From Streptomyces sp. ISL-94 (lineage in GTDB: Bacteria; Actinomycetota; Actinomycetes; Streptomycetales; Streptomycetaceae): 41,436 nt of DNA. This document shows positions 8,205-16,149 of the stretch, in pieces. The notes under the pieces are model-generated. The model made no database searches and was not told where the DNA came from. It worked only from the letters and a program-made list of their open reading frames with translations. The position numbers and the translations under genes were made by a program. The number at the start of each line of letters is the position of its first letter. Position 1 is the stretch's first letter. The stretch covers positions 1 to 41,436 of the forward strand of contig NZ_JAGGOZ010000072.1 in the NCBI RefSeq assembly GCF_018614075.1, read 5' to 3'.

Positions 8205-9080
8205 TCACCAGTAGACGACGACCTTGTCGCCGACCTGGACCTGGTCGAAGAGGGCCGACAGCTTCACCTTGTCCCGGACGTTCACGCAGCCGTGCGAGGC
8301 GCCGGCGTAGCCGCGGGCCGCGAAGTCAGCCGAGTAGTGCACTGCCTGGCCGCCGCTGAAGAACATCGCGTACGGCATCGGCGTGTGGTAGATCGTCGAC
8401 GTCCACTCCTTGGCCTTCCAGCCCACGTTGAACACGCCCTCGCGGGTCGGGGTGTTCTCCGAGCCGAAGCGCACGTCCATCGTCGAGACGACCTTGCCGT
8501 CGATCATCCAGGCGAGGGTGCGGCTCTCCTTGCTGATGCACATGACCCGGCCCTGCATACAGCGCGGGTCCGGCGCGTCCGCCTCGTTGACCGCCGGCGG
8601 GCGCAGCTCGTCGGCGGTGGGCTTCTTCGTGGCGCTCTGGATCTTCTTCCAGGTGGCCTCGTCCACCGAACCGGTGGGGTTCAGACCGTTCTTCGACTGG
8701 AAGGACTTGACCGCCGAGGTGGTCTTCGTGCCGTAGAAACCGGTCGGCGCGACCGACATCAGGTGGAGCTGCTTCAGGCGTGCCTGGAGCTCGCGCACCT
8801 GCTCGCTGTCGTCGCCGTTGGCCATGATCTGCTTGACGGTGGGCGAGGGCGAGGGCGAGGCGGACGGGGACGCCGAGGCGGAGGGCGAGGCCGAAGGCGA
8901 GGCCTCGGGCTTGTCGTCCGTGGACGGCGAGGCTTCCGGTGTGGCTCCCGCCGTGGGCGAGGACGGAGCCGAGGAAGCGGAGCCCGTGGACTCGGCCTTC
9001 TGCGGTCCGCAGGCGGTCGCGGCGAGCGCGACGGCGGTGGCCACCCCGAGCGCACGGACTATGACTCTCTGGCGGTGCAT
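8205..9080 (-). CDS. L,D-transpeptidase lipoprotein with peptidoglycan-binding domain
   Basis: A 291-aa exported lipoprotein that would form 3-3 cross-links in peptidoglycan or attach to it. The signal peptide ends in the lipobox LAATAC at about residue 25. Next comes a long Ser/Pro/Ala linker (ASPSASPSPSPT) that spans the wall, then a PG_binding_1 domain (DDSEQVRELQARLKQL ... GFYGTKTTSAVKSFQ). The C-terminal YkuD domain ends with HYSADFAARGYAGASHGCVN, holding the catalytic H/S-H-G-C signature, followed by VRD. The ATG at 9080 is preceded by a GGGGGA site; the frame extends upstream without a better start. A Cys pair before the YkuD domain (RCMQGRVMCISK) resembles other actinobacterial members. 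All catalytic residues are present. Confidence 0.93.
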   Translation of the reverse strand: MHRQRVIVRALGVATAVALAATACGPQKAESTGSASSAPSSPTAGATPEASPSTDDKPEASPSASPSASASPSASPSPSPTVKQIMANGDDSEQVRELQARLKQLHLMSVAPTGFYGTKTTSAVKSFQSKNGLNPTGSVDEATWKKIQSATKKPTADELRPPAVNEADAPDPRCMQGRVMCISKESRTLAWMIDGKVVSTMDVRFGSENTPTREGVFNVGWKAKEWTSTIYHTPMPYAMFFSGGQAVHYSADFAARGYAGASHGCVNVRDKVKLSALFDQVQVGDKVVVYW

Positions 9081-9285
9081 TGCAGTCCCCCGATTTCTAC
9101 GTCGTGTACCTAGGTGATGCCTCGCGCGCGTGGAGAGTTGCACTCCGCCCGGGGATGTTGCGCCATTGTGACCAGGACCCGTACGCGGTCTTGCGAAGCG
9201 ATGAGCGGCCGGGGATCGCCCCGGCGTTCGCTGGGGGAGGTTGTATCAGCCCCGGGCCCCGTCGCTCTACGGAGGGTTTGGTCAC

Positions 9286-10866
9286 ATGGCGCGCAGCGAG
9301 AGCGGACTTCCCATCGAACCCGTCTACGGGCCCGGCCATCTGACGGGGTGGGACCCCGTGGCCGAACTGGGGCAGCCAGGGGCATTCCCGTACACCCGGG
9401 GCATCTATCCGACCATGTACACCGGCAGGCCGTGGACGATGCGGCAGTACGCGGGTTTCGGCACGGCCGCCGAATCCAACGCCCGGTACCGGCAGCTCAT
9501 CGCGGGCGGCGGGACCGGGCTGTCCGTGGCCTTCGACCTGCCGACCCAGATGGGGCACGACTCCGACGCCCCGCTCGCGCACGGCGAGGTCGGCAGGGTC
9601 GGGGTCGCGATCGACTCCGTCGACGACATGCGGATCCTGTTCGACGGGATCCCGCTCGACCGGGTCTCCACCTCGATGACCATCAACGCGCCGGCCGCGC
9701 TGCTCCTGCTGCTCTATCAGCTGGTCGCCGAGGAGCAGGGGATCGAGGGTGCGCAGCTGACCGGGACGGTCCAGAACGACGTGCTGAAGGAGTACATCGC
9801 GCGCGGCACGTACATTTTCCCGCCCGGGCCCTCGCTGCGGCTGACGGCCGACACCTTCCGCTACTGCCGGGCCGAGATCCCCAAGTGGAACACCATTTCC
9901 ATCTCCGGCTACCACATGGCCGAAGCGGGTGCCTCGCCCGCGCAGGAGGTGGCCTTCACGCTCGCCGACGGCATCGCGTACGTCCGTACCGCGTTGGCGG
10001 CCGGGATGGCGGTCGACGAGTTCGCGCCCCGGCTCTCCTTCTTCTTCGTCGCCCGCACCACCCTGCTGGAGGAAGTCGCCAAGTTCCGCGCGGCCCGCCG
10101 CATCTGGGCCCGCGTCATGCGCGAGGAGTTCGGGGCCCGGGATCCGAAATCGCTGATGCTGCGCTTCCACACCCAGACGGCCGGGGTCCAGCTGACGGCG
10201 CAGCAGCCCGAGCTGAACCTCGTACGGGTGGCCGTGCAGGCACTGGCCGCCGTGCTCGGCGGCACGCAGTCGCTGCACACCAACTCCTTCGACGAGGCGA
10301 TCGCGCTGCCGACGGAGAAGTCCGCCCGGCTCGCGCTGCGCACCCAGCAGGTGCTCGCGTACGAGACGGACGTGCCGCACACCGCGGACCCCTTCGCGGG
10401 CTCGTACGCGGTGGAGCGCATGACGGACGACCTGGAAGCGGCGGCCCTCGACCTGATGCGGCGGGTCGAGGACCAGGGCGGGGCGGTCGCCGCGATCGAG
10501 AACGGCTTCCAGAAGGGGGAGATCGAGCGGAACGCCTACCGCATCGCGCAGGAGACCGAGAGCGGGGAGCGGGTGGTGGTCGGGGTCAACCGCTTCGCGC
10601 TGGAGCGGGAGGAGCGGTACGAGCCGCTGCGCGTGGACCCGGCGATCGAGGCGCGGCAGTGCGAGGCGCTGGCGCGGCTGCGGGCGGAGCGGGACGGGGC
10701 GGCGGTGCAGGCCGCGCTCGGGGCGCTGCGCGAGGCGGCCGCGGGGACGGAGAACGTGCTCTATCCGATGAAGGAGGCGCTGCGGGCCCGGGCCACGGTG
10801 GGGGAGGTGTGCGGGGCGCTGCGGGAGGTGTGGGGGACGTACGAGCCGTCCGCATCCACGTGGTGA
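9286..10866 (+). CDS. Methylmalonyl-CoA mutase-type large subunit lacking a cobalamin-binding domain
   Basis: A 526-aa acyl-CoA mutase TIM-barrel subunit. Family motifs: GIYPTMYTGRPWTMRQYAGF near residues 40-60, GLSVAFDLPTQMGHDSD, TINAPAALLL, GTVQNDVLKEYIARGTYIFP, then KWNTISISGYHMAEAGA, RFHTQTAGVQLTAQQPE and LHTNSFDEA. The Tyr in RQYAGF and the Arg in ARGTY match the carboxylate-binding positions of methylmalonyl-CoA mutase rather than isobutyryl-CoA mutase, where they are Phe and Gln as I remember. The protein stops after the barrel, so B12 must be bound by a separate small subunit, and none is encoded in this window. The ATG at 9286 has GGAGGG nine bases upstream. Substrate (methylmalonyl- or ethylmalonyl-CoA) is not settled by sequence. 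Confidence 0.88.
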   Translation: MARSESGLPIEPVYGPGHLTGWDPVAELGQPGAFPYTRGIYPTMYTGRPWTMRQYAGFGTAAESNARYRQLIAGGGTGLSVAFDLPTQMGHDSDAPLAHGEVGRVGVAIDSVDDMRILFDGIPLDRVSTSMTINAPAALLLLLYQLVAEEQGIEGAQLTGTVQNDVLKEYIARGTYIFPPGPSLRLTADTFRYCRAEIPKWNTISISGYHMAEAGASPAQEVAFTLADGIAYVRTALAAGMAVDEFAPRLSFFFVARTTLLEEVAKFRAARRIWARVMREEFGARDPKSLMLRFHTQTAGVQLTAQQPELNLVRVAVQALAAVLGGTQSLHTNSFDEAIALPTEKSARLALRTQQVLAYETDVPHTADPFAGSYAVERMTDDLEAAALDLMRRVEDQGGAVAAIENGFQKGEIERNAYRIAQETESGERVVVGVNRFALEREERYEPLRVDPAIEARQCEALARLRAERDGAAVQAALGALREAAAGTENVLYPMKEALRARATVGEVCGALREVWGTYEPSASTW

Positions 10867-10910
10867 AAGCCACTGACTGACAGGTGCAACCTTATGGGAC
10901 ACTCCTGCCC

Positions 10911-11121
10911 ATGCTGGGTGTGACCGATCTACCGACCTATCTCGCCGGCCTGGTGCTGATCATTCTGCTGCCGGGGCCGAACTCGCTCTACGTGCCTGCT
11001 GATATTCGGCGGCACCCGCCTCTCGGAGGCCTTCCGCCGCCGCAGGCGGCTGTCGGCCGGGGCCACCTCGGCGGCGGGCGTGCTGTTCCTCGGCTTCGCG
11101 GCCAAGCTCGCCGTCAGCTGA
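10911..11121 (+). pseudogene. LeuE/LysE-type amino-acid exporter with internal deletion
   Basis: The first 28 codons read MLGVTDLPTYLAGLVLIILL followed by PGPNSLYV, the unmistakable start of a LysE/RhtB/LeuE exporter (helix 1 and the PGPN motif). The frame then switches: in another frame, from about 11000 to the stop at 11119-11121, the sequence reads LLIFGGTRLSEAFRRRRRL, then SAGATSAAGVLFLGFAAKLA, which looks like the last membrane helix of the same family. About 140 residues between the two ends are missing, compared with a normal length near 210. I infer one internal deletion with loss of frame. It lies 44 bases after the mutase gene. Confidence 0.75.
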
Positions 11122-11654
11122 GCACCCGCCGCACGACCCTGGCCGCGGACCGGTGCCGTACTGGTCAACGACTTCGCCTGGAGCCGCGCCCGCTTCGGCC
11201 CGCCCCCCGGCTGACCAAGGGCACCGACCTCCTCGGCACCTCGCTCGTGGAGACCGGCGTGGTGGACCCGGCCCGCTATCGGGAGGCGGTGCGCGCCCTG
11301 ACCCTGGAGCATGGCGCCACCCGCTACTTCGCGCACCGCCGGGAGTCCTTGGAGTATCTGCGCGCGCTCAGCCAGGCGACCGGGCTGGAGATCGTCCGGC
11401 CGGATCTGCCCCTGGAGATGATCGCGCGGCGCGGACCCGTCGGACGTAGGATCCTCAGCTTTCCGTCCACGGTCGTCCACACGCTGCCGTACGCGCCGGC
11501 CGGTACCGGTGTGACCGTCGCCGTCTGCGAAATCGACCCGGACTGGCTCACACGGTCCGCGTCCCCGCGCGCCCGCGGCTTCCTGGCCGGGGTCACCGAC
11601 ACCGCCCGTGATGTGCACAGACTCCCAGCCCGGGCGGCTCCGGCGGCCGGATGA
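11122..11654 (+). pseudogene. 3' remnant of a polysialyltransferase-like glycosyltransferase gene
   Basis: From about 11211 an open frame gives LTKGTDLLGTSLVETGVVDP, then RYFAHRRESLEYLRAL, GLEIVRPDLPLEMIARRGPV, RILSFPSTVVHTLPYA and a C-terminal VCEIDPDWLT segment. This has the look of the last domain of capsule/polysialyltransferase-like enzymes, with the FPSTVVHTLP block as a nucleotide-sugar site. Nothing upstream in this frame supplies the N-terminal domain or a start codon; 11150-11213 reads plausibly only in another frame (VLVNDFAWSRARFG). From memory, S. coelicolor has such a gene plus a cell-wall glycopolymer cluster at this position. Here only this tail remains, so I call it a remnant. 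The family call is tentative. Confidence 0.55.
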
Positions 11655-11778
11655 GCGCCGGAGTTTACCCCCGGGCCCGCCCGGTCATGCGCCAGAGGCC
11701 GGGTTTCTTTCCCCTAACGGCATGAACTTTTCGTGATCCCCGGCCAGTTGACCCGTCGGTGCGCCTACCCTTCAACGG

Positions 11779-13035
11779 GTGAACCAGTTGATGTCCCGCG
11801 AGTCCCAGACCGCCCAGCCCGCCGTGTCCGAGCGGCCCGAGCTGCCCGGCAAACTTCCGGACCACCTGCGTGCCGAACTGATCGCCTTCCGCCGGGACTT
11901 GCACATGCACCCGGAGCTCGGACACCAGGAATTCCGCACCACGGCCGCGATCAAGGCCCGGCTCGAGAAAGCCGGCCTGCGACCACGTGTGCTGAAGTCC
12001 GGCACGGGCCTGGTCTGCGACGTGGGCACGTGGGACGGCGTGCGGCCCATGCTGGCGCTGCGCGCGGACATCGACGCCCTGCCCATCCCGGATGCCAAGA
12101 CGCACGTCCCGTACCGCTCGACCTTCCCGGACCGCGCGCATGCCTGCGGCCACGACGTGCACACCGCCGTCGTCCTCGGCGCCGGCCTGGTCCTCGCCGA
12201 GCTCGACCGCCAGGGCCTGCTGCCCCGGCCGGTGCGGCTGCTGTTCCAGCCCGCCGAGGAGGTGCTCCCGGGCGGGGCGACCGACGCGATCGAGTCCGGG
12301 GTCCTGGACGGCGTGGGGAAGATGGTCGCCGTGCACTGCGACCCCCGGGTCGACGCGGGCCGGATCGGGCTGCGGACCGGCCCCATCACCTCGGCCTGCG
12401 ACCGGCTGGAGGTCAGCCTCGCCGGCTCCGGCGGGCACACCGCGCGGCCGCACCTGACCACCGACCTGGTGACGGCCGCCGCCCGCGTGGCCGTGGACGT
12501 CCCGGCTCTGCTGTCCCGTCGGATGGACGCCCGTTCGGGCATGTCCGTCACCTGGGGCCGCATCGAGGCCGGGCACGCCTGCAACGTCATCCCGATGCAC
12601 GCCGAGCTGTCCGGAACCGTCCGGTGCCTGGACCTGGACGCCTGGCACGTGGCCCCCGACATGATCCACGCGGCGATCGACGAGGTCGCGACCATGCACG
12701 GCGCCAAGTTCGAGATCAACCACGTCCGCGGGGTGCCGCCGGTGGTCAACGACCCGGTGATCACCGAACTGCTCCGCGAGGCGATGGCGGTCCGCTGCGG
12801 CGCGGAATCGATCGAGGACACCGAGCAGAGTCTGGGCGGGGAGGACTTCTCCTGGTACCTGGAGCACGTCCCGGGCGCGATGGCCCGCCTGGGGGTCCGT
12901 ACGCCCGGCGACACGGCCAAGCGGGACCTGCACCGGGGCGACTTCGACGTGGACGAGTCCGCGATCGCCGTCGGAGTGGAGTTCTTCACGGCCGCGGCCC
13001 TGCTCGACGGGCGCCGCGCCGGGCATGTGAGGTAA
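11779..13035 (+). CDS. M20-family amidohydrolase / peptidase
   Basis: A 418-aa zinc-dependent hydrolase of the IAA-amino acid hydrolase/AbgB/hippurate hydrolase branch of M20D, which removes acyl groups from amino acids or small amides. Visible motifs are LIAFRRDLHMHPELGHQEF, ALRADIDALPI, HACGHDVHTAVVLG with metal ligands, LLFQPAEEVLPGGA with the catalytic Glu pair, the dimerisation domain with GSGGHTARPHL, and EDFSWYLEHVPGAMARLG near the end. All ligands seem intact. The start is GTG at 11779; an ATG at 11791 is an alternative. A TACCCT at 11766-11771 lies seven bases before the GTG, so the message may be leaderless, though no good -35 is seen. The substrate is unknown. Confidence 0.92.
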   Translation: MNQLMSRESQTAQPAVSERPELPGKLPDHLRAELIAFRRDLHMHPELGHQEFRTTAAIKARLEKAGLRPRVLKSGTGLVCDVGTWDGVRPMLALRADIDALPIPDAKTHVPYRSTFPDRAHACGHDVHTAVVLGAGLVLAELDRQGLLPRPVRLLFQPAEEVLPGGATDAIESGVLDGVGKMVAVHCDPRVDAGRIGLRTGPITSACDRLEVSLAGSGGHTARPHLTTDLVTAAARVAVDVPALLSRRMDARSGMSVTWGRIEAGHACNVIPMHAELSGTVRCLDLDAWHVAPDMIHAAIDEVATMHGAKFEINHVRGVPPVVNDPVITELLREAMAVRCGAESIEDTEQSLGGEDFSWYLEHVPGAMARLGVRTPGDTAKRDLHRGDFDVDESAIAVGVEFFTAAALLDGRRAGHVR

Positions 13036-13079
13036 GCCCGCGGCGAAGTCGGTACAACATCGGCGCGTCTTCCGCCGGA

Positions 13080-13114
13080 CGCGTCCAGCCCTTGGTACAC
13101 ATGGGCTGGGCGCG
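13080..13114 (+). terminator. Terminator hairpin after the M20 hydrolase gene
   Basis: Arms at 13080-13091 (CGCGTCCAGCCC) and 13103-13114 (GGGCTGGGCGCG) pair with one T-G wobble over an 11-base loop, 45 bases past the stop. It separates the hydrolase gene from the nucleoside block. Confidence 0.7.
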
Positions 13115-13190
13115 TGAGGAGTTACCGATCGGTCACTGTCCGGTTCGCGACGATCCGATAACGACTCATGAACGGGCCTTTAACTGACAT

Positions 13191-13203
13191 CTACGCGCGT
13201 TAC
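13191..13203. promoter_or_regulatory. Degenerate nucleoside-salvage operator upstream of bmpA
   Basis: CTACGCGCGTTAC keeps the ACGCGCGT core and the left arm of the perfect palindrome seen upstream of the ABC genes, add and deoC, but has one inserted or altered base on the right. It overlaps TACGAT (13201-13206), a possible -10, about 60 bases before the start of the binding-protein gene. Confidence 0.6.
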
Positions 13204-13263
13204 GATCGCGGCGAAACCAGCGCCGGTCGTGGCGCTTCGGTCAGGTTTTGAAGGAGCCTCCCC

Positions 13264-14316
13264 TTGCGCCGGATCACCAGGATCGCCACCGTGGGCATCG
13301 CGTCCGCGGCGCTGGCCCTCTCGGCCACCGCCTGTGGCGGAAAGAACTCGTCCGACACCGGGTCTTCCGACTCGAAGGAAGCCAGCGCCGCCATCGCGTA
13401 CGACATCGGTGGCCGCGGCGACCAGTCGTTCAACGACGCCGCCTTCGCTGGTCTCGAGCAGGCCAAGAACGACCTGAAGATCAAGACCGCCGAGGCGGAG
13501 CCCACCGACGGCGAGGGTGAGGCCGACAAGGTCCAGCGCCTCACCGAGCTGGCCCGCAAGGGCAACAACCCGGTCATCGGCGTCGGCTTCGCCTACGCCC
13601 CGGCCATCAAGAAGGTCGCGCCGAAGTTCCCGAACACCACGTTCGGCATCATCGACGACACCTCGGTGACCGGCCCGAACATCGCCAACCTGGTCTTCAA
13701 CGAGGAGCAGGGCTCCTACCTGGCCGGCGTCGCCGCCGCCAAGGTGTCCAAGACCGGCACGGTCGGCTTCATCGGCGGTGTCGAGGTTCCGCTGATCAAG
13801 AAGTTCGAGGCGGGCTTCACCCAGGGCGTCAAGGACACCAACCCGAACGCCAAGGTGCTCTCCCAGTACCTGACCCAGCCGCCGAACTTCGACGGCTTCT
13901 CCAAGCCCGACCTGGGCAAGGCCGCCGCGCAGGGCCAGCTCGACTCGGGCGCCGACGTGGTCTACGCCGCCGCCGGTCTCGCCGGCTCGGGCGCCATCGA
14001 GGCCGCCTCGGCCAAGGGCAAGTGGGCCATCGGCGTCGACTCCGACCAGTACAACCAGGCCGGTCTGGCGAAGTACAAGGAGCACATCCTGACCTCGGTC
14101 ACCAAGGACGTCTCCGAGTCCGTCTTCAACCTGATCAAGTCGGTCAAGGACGGCAAGCCCGAGACCGGTGAGGTCCGCTACGGCCTCGACAAGGACGGCG
14201 TCGGCCTCGCCGACTCCAACCCCGAGTACAAGAAGATGACCGACGTCATCGCCGCGGTGGACAAGGCGAAGGCCGACATCATCGCGAAGACGATCACCGT
14301 CAAGACCGCCCCGTAA
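13264..14316 (+). CDS. bmpA: BMP-family nucleoside-binding lipoprotein of an ABC importer
   Basis: A 350-aa lipoprotein of the basic membrane protein (BMP/PnrA/Med) family, the extracytoplasmic nucleoside receptor of an ABC importer. The signal peptide ends in LSATAC, lipidated at about Cys 24. The mature part reads YDIGGRGDQSFNDAAFAGLE, the family's signature for the purine/ribose site, then EGEADKVQRLTELARKGNNP, VIGVGFAY, FGIIDDTSV, EEQGSYLAGVAAA and KKFEAGFTQGVK. The start is TTG at 13264 with AAGGAG eight bases before it. Neighbours (ATPase, two permeases, cytidine deaminase, thymidine phosphorylase) fix the substrate class as nucleosides. A strong hairpin follows, which could make this transcript more abundant than that of the transporter genes. 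The gene symbol is a family name. Confidence 0.94.
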   Translation: MRRITRIATVGIASAALALSATACGGKNSSDTGSSDSKEASAAIAYDIGGRGDQSFNDAAFAGLEQAKNDLKIKTAEAEPTDGEGEADKVQRLTELARKGNNPVIGVGFAYAPAIKKVAPKFPNTTFGIIDDTSVTGPNIANLVFNEEQGSYLAGVAAAKVSKTGTVGFIGGVEVPLIKKFEAGFTQGVKDTNPNAKVLSQYLTQPPNFDGFSKPDLGKAAAQGQLDSGADVVYAAAGLAGSGAIEAASAKGKWAIGVDSDQYNQAGLAKYKEHILTSVTKDVSESVFNLIKSVKDGKPETGEVRYGLDKDGVGLADSNPEYKKMTDVIAAVDKAKADIIAKTITVKTAP

Positions 14317-14345
14317 GGCCGTCGCTGACAGGTAGTCGTGGTCTC

Positions 14346-14384
14346 CGGGGTCCGGGAAGCGGTCTCTACCGCTCCCGGGCCCCG
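14346..14384 (+). terminator. Strong hairpin between the binding-protein gene and the ABC genes
   Basis: Arms 14346-14363 and 14368-14384 pair through CGGGGtCCGGGA..GCGGT and ACCGC..CCCGGGCCCCG around a CTCT loop. No T tract. It may terminate or protect the bmpA message; an operator for the next genes lies 68 bases further on. Confidence 0.7.
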
Positions 14385-14452
14385 CACCGCGTCCGCCTCT
14401 GAGTCCGTGTTCCGTGTGGCCGGGTGGTCACAGGTTTTCACTTCCGACAGTG

Positions 14453-14464
14453 CTACGCGCGTAG
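14453..14464. promoter_or_regulatory. Nucleoside-salvage operator upstream of the ABC transporter genes
   Basis: Perfect 12-bp palindrome CTACGCGCGTAG. It is followed by TACTTT at 14482-14487, a possible -10, and the ribosome-binding site of the ATPase gene at 14531. If transcription starts near 14494, the operator covers the -35 region. Confidence 0.75.
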
Positions 14465-14544
14465 AAGCATCGTGGACGCGATACTTTCTCTCCCCGCCCT
14501 GTCCTCCCCTGCCTCCGCTCCTTCCGCGCCAAGGAGAGTGCGTC

Positions 14545-16149
14545 ATCAACGCGTCCAGCCCCCCTCTCGCCGTAGAACTGCACGGCATCACCAAGCGTTT
14601 CCCCGGCGTCGTCGCCAACAAGGACATCGCGATCAGCGTCCGCAAGGGCACGGTCCACGCCTTGATCGGCGAGAACGGCGCCGGCAAGTCGACCCTGATG
14701 AAGATCCTCTACGGCATGCAGAAGCCGGACGAGGGCACCATCGCCATCGACGGGGAGCAGGTCTCCTTCCACAGCCCCGGCGACGCCATCGCCCGCGGCA
14801 TCGGCATGGTGCACCAGCACTTCATGCTGGCCGACAACCTCACCGTCCTGGAGAACGTGGTCCTCGGCGGCGAGAAGCTCTACGGCATCGGCGCCAAGGC
14901 CCGTAAGAAGATCAAGGAGATCTCGGACACGTACGGCCTCGGCGTGCGCCCCGACGCCCTGGTCGAGGACCTCGGTGTCGCCGACCGGCAGCGCGTGGAG
15001 ATCCTCAAGGTCCTCTACCGCGGCGCGAAGATCCTCATCCTCGACGAGCCGACCGCCGTGCTCGTGCCGCAGGAGGTGGACGCGCTCTTCGACAACCTGC
15101 GCGAGCTCAAGGCCGAGGGCCTGACGGTCATCTTCATCTCGCACAAGCTGGGCGAGGTCCTGAAGGTCGCGGACGACATCACCGTCATCCGGCGCGGCAC
15201 GACGGTCGGCACCGCCGACCCGAGGACCGCCACCACCAAGCAGCTCGCCGAGCTGATGGTCGGCTCCGAGCTGCCGTCGCCCGAGACCCGCGAGTCCACG
15301 GTGACCACCACCCCGATGCTCGAGGTCGACGGTCTGCGCCTGGCCGCGACCGACCCGGACGGTGTGGTCCGCGAGGTGCTCGCCGGCATCGGCTTCACCA
15401 TCCACAAGGGCGAGGTGCTCGGCATCGCCGGTGTCGAGGGCAACGGCCAGACGGAGCTCATCGAGGCCCTCATGGGCATGAGCATCCCGGACGGCGGCAC
15501 CATCACGCTGGACGGCAGGGACATCTCCACCGTCGCGACACGGGGGCGCCGCGAGGGCGGCATCGGCTACATCCCCGAGGACCGGCACCGGCACGGCCTG
15601 CTGCTGGAATCCCCCCTGTGGGAGAACCGCATCCTCGGCCACGTCACCGAGGCGCCCAACTCCAAGCGCGGCATCCTCGATCCGAAGGCGGCCCGCAGGG
15701 ACACCGAGCGGATCGTGCGCGAGTACGACGTCCGCACGCCCGGTATCGAGGTCACCGCGGCCTCGCTCTCCGGCGGCAACCAGCAGAAGCTGATCGTCGG
15801 CCGCGAGATGAGCCACAACCCGAAGTTCCTCATCGCCGCCCACCCCACCCGCGGTGTGGACGTCGGTGCGCAGGCCCAGATCTGGGACGCGATCCGCGAG
15901 GCCCGCCGCGAGGGCCTGGCCGTGCTCCTGATCTCCGCCGACCTGGACGAGCTCATCGGCCTGTCCGACACCCTGCGTGTGATCTACCGCGGCCGCCTGG
16001 TCGCGGACGCCGACCCCGCGACCGTGACCCCCGAGGAGCTCGGCACCGCCATGACGGGCGCCGCCTCCGGGCACCTGGAAGCCACCGACAACCACTCCGC
16101 CGCCGGTACCGACGCTGGTACCGACTCCCCGGAGGACGAGGTCCGATGA
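14545..16149 (+). CDS. Nucleoside ABC importer, double ATP-binding protein
   Basis: A protein of about 534 aa with two nucleotide-binding domains, the RbsA/NupO/YufO architecture of BMP-linked nucleoside importers. Domain 1 has Walker A GENGAGKST, the Q-loop region VHQHFMLADNLTVLENVVLG and Walker B ILILDEPTAVLVPQE. Domain 2 has a degenerate Walker A (GVEGNGQTELIEAL), signature LSGGNQQKLIVGREM and HPTRGVDVGAQAQIW. Oddly, no ATG, GTG or TTG lies in frame between the AAGGAG at 14531-14536 and Walker A. The protein would have to begin at GTC 14542 or ATC 14545, or at GTG 14416/14407/14338, which would put the operator inside the coding region. I place the start at ATC 14545, eight bases after the Shine-Dalgarno. 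The stop overlaps the next ATG. Confidence 0.92.
   Translation: MNASSPPLAVELHGITKRFPGVVANKDIAISVRKGTVHALIGENGAGKSTLMKILYGMQKPDEGTIAIDGEQVSFHSPGDAIARGIGMVHQHFMLADNLTVLENVVLGGEKLYGIGAKARKKIKEISDTYGLGVRPDALVEDLGVADRQRVEILKVLYRGAKILILDEPTAVLVPQEVDALFDNLRELKAEGLTVIFISHKLGEVLKVADDITVIRRGTTVGTADPRTATTKQLAELMVGSELPSPETRESTVTTTPMLEVDGLRLAATDPDGVVREVLAGIGFTIHKGEVLGIAGVEGNGQTELIEALMGMSIPDGGTITLDGRDISTVATRGRREGGIGYIPEDRHRHGLLLESPLWENRILGHVTEAPNSKRGILDPKAARRDTERIVREYDVRTPGIEVTAASLSGGNQQKLIVGREMSHNPKFLIAAHPTRGVDVGAQAQIWDAIREARREGLAVLLISADLDELIGLSDTLRVIYRGRLVADADPATVTPEELGTAMTGAASGHLEATDNHSAAGTDAGTDSPEDEVR

Noticed and set aside
9097..10902. 601-aa minus-strand frame opposite the mutase
   Set aside because: An antisense shadow of a well-conserved gene with no motif of its own.
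13130..13160. GGTCACTGTCCGG as a second AfsQ1 box before bmpA
   Set aside because: It lacks the second GTnAC at the required six-base spacing.
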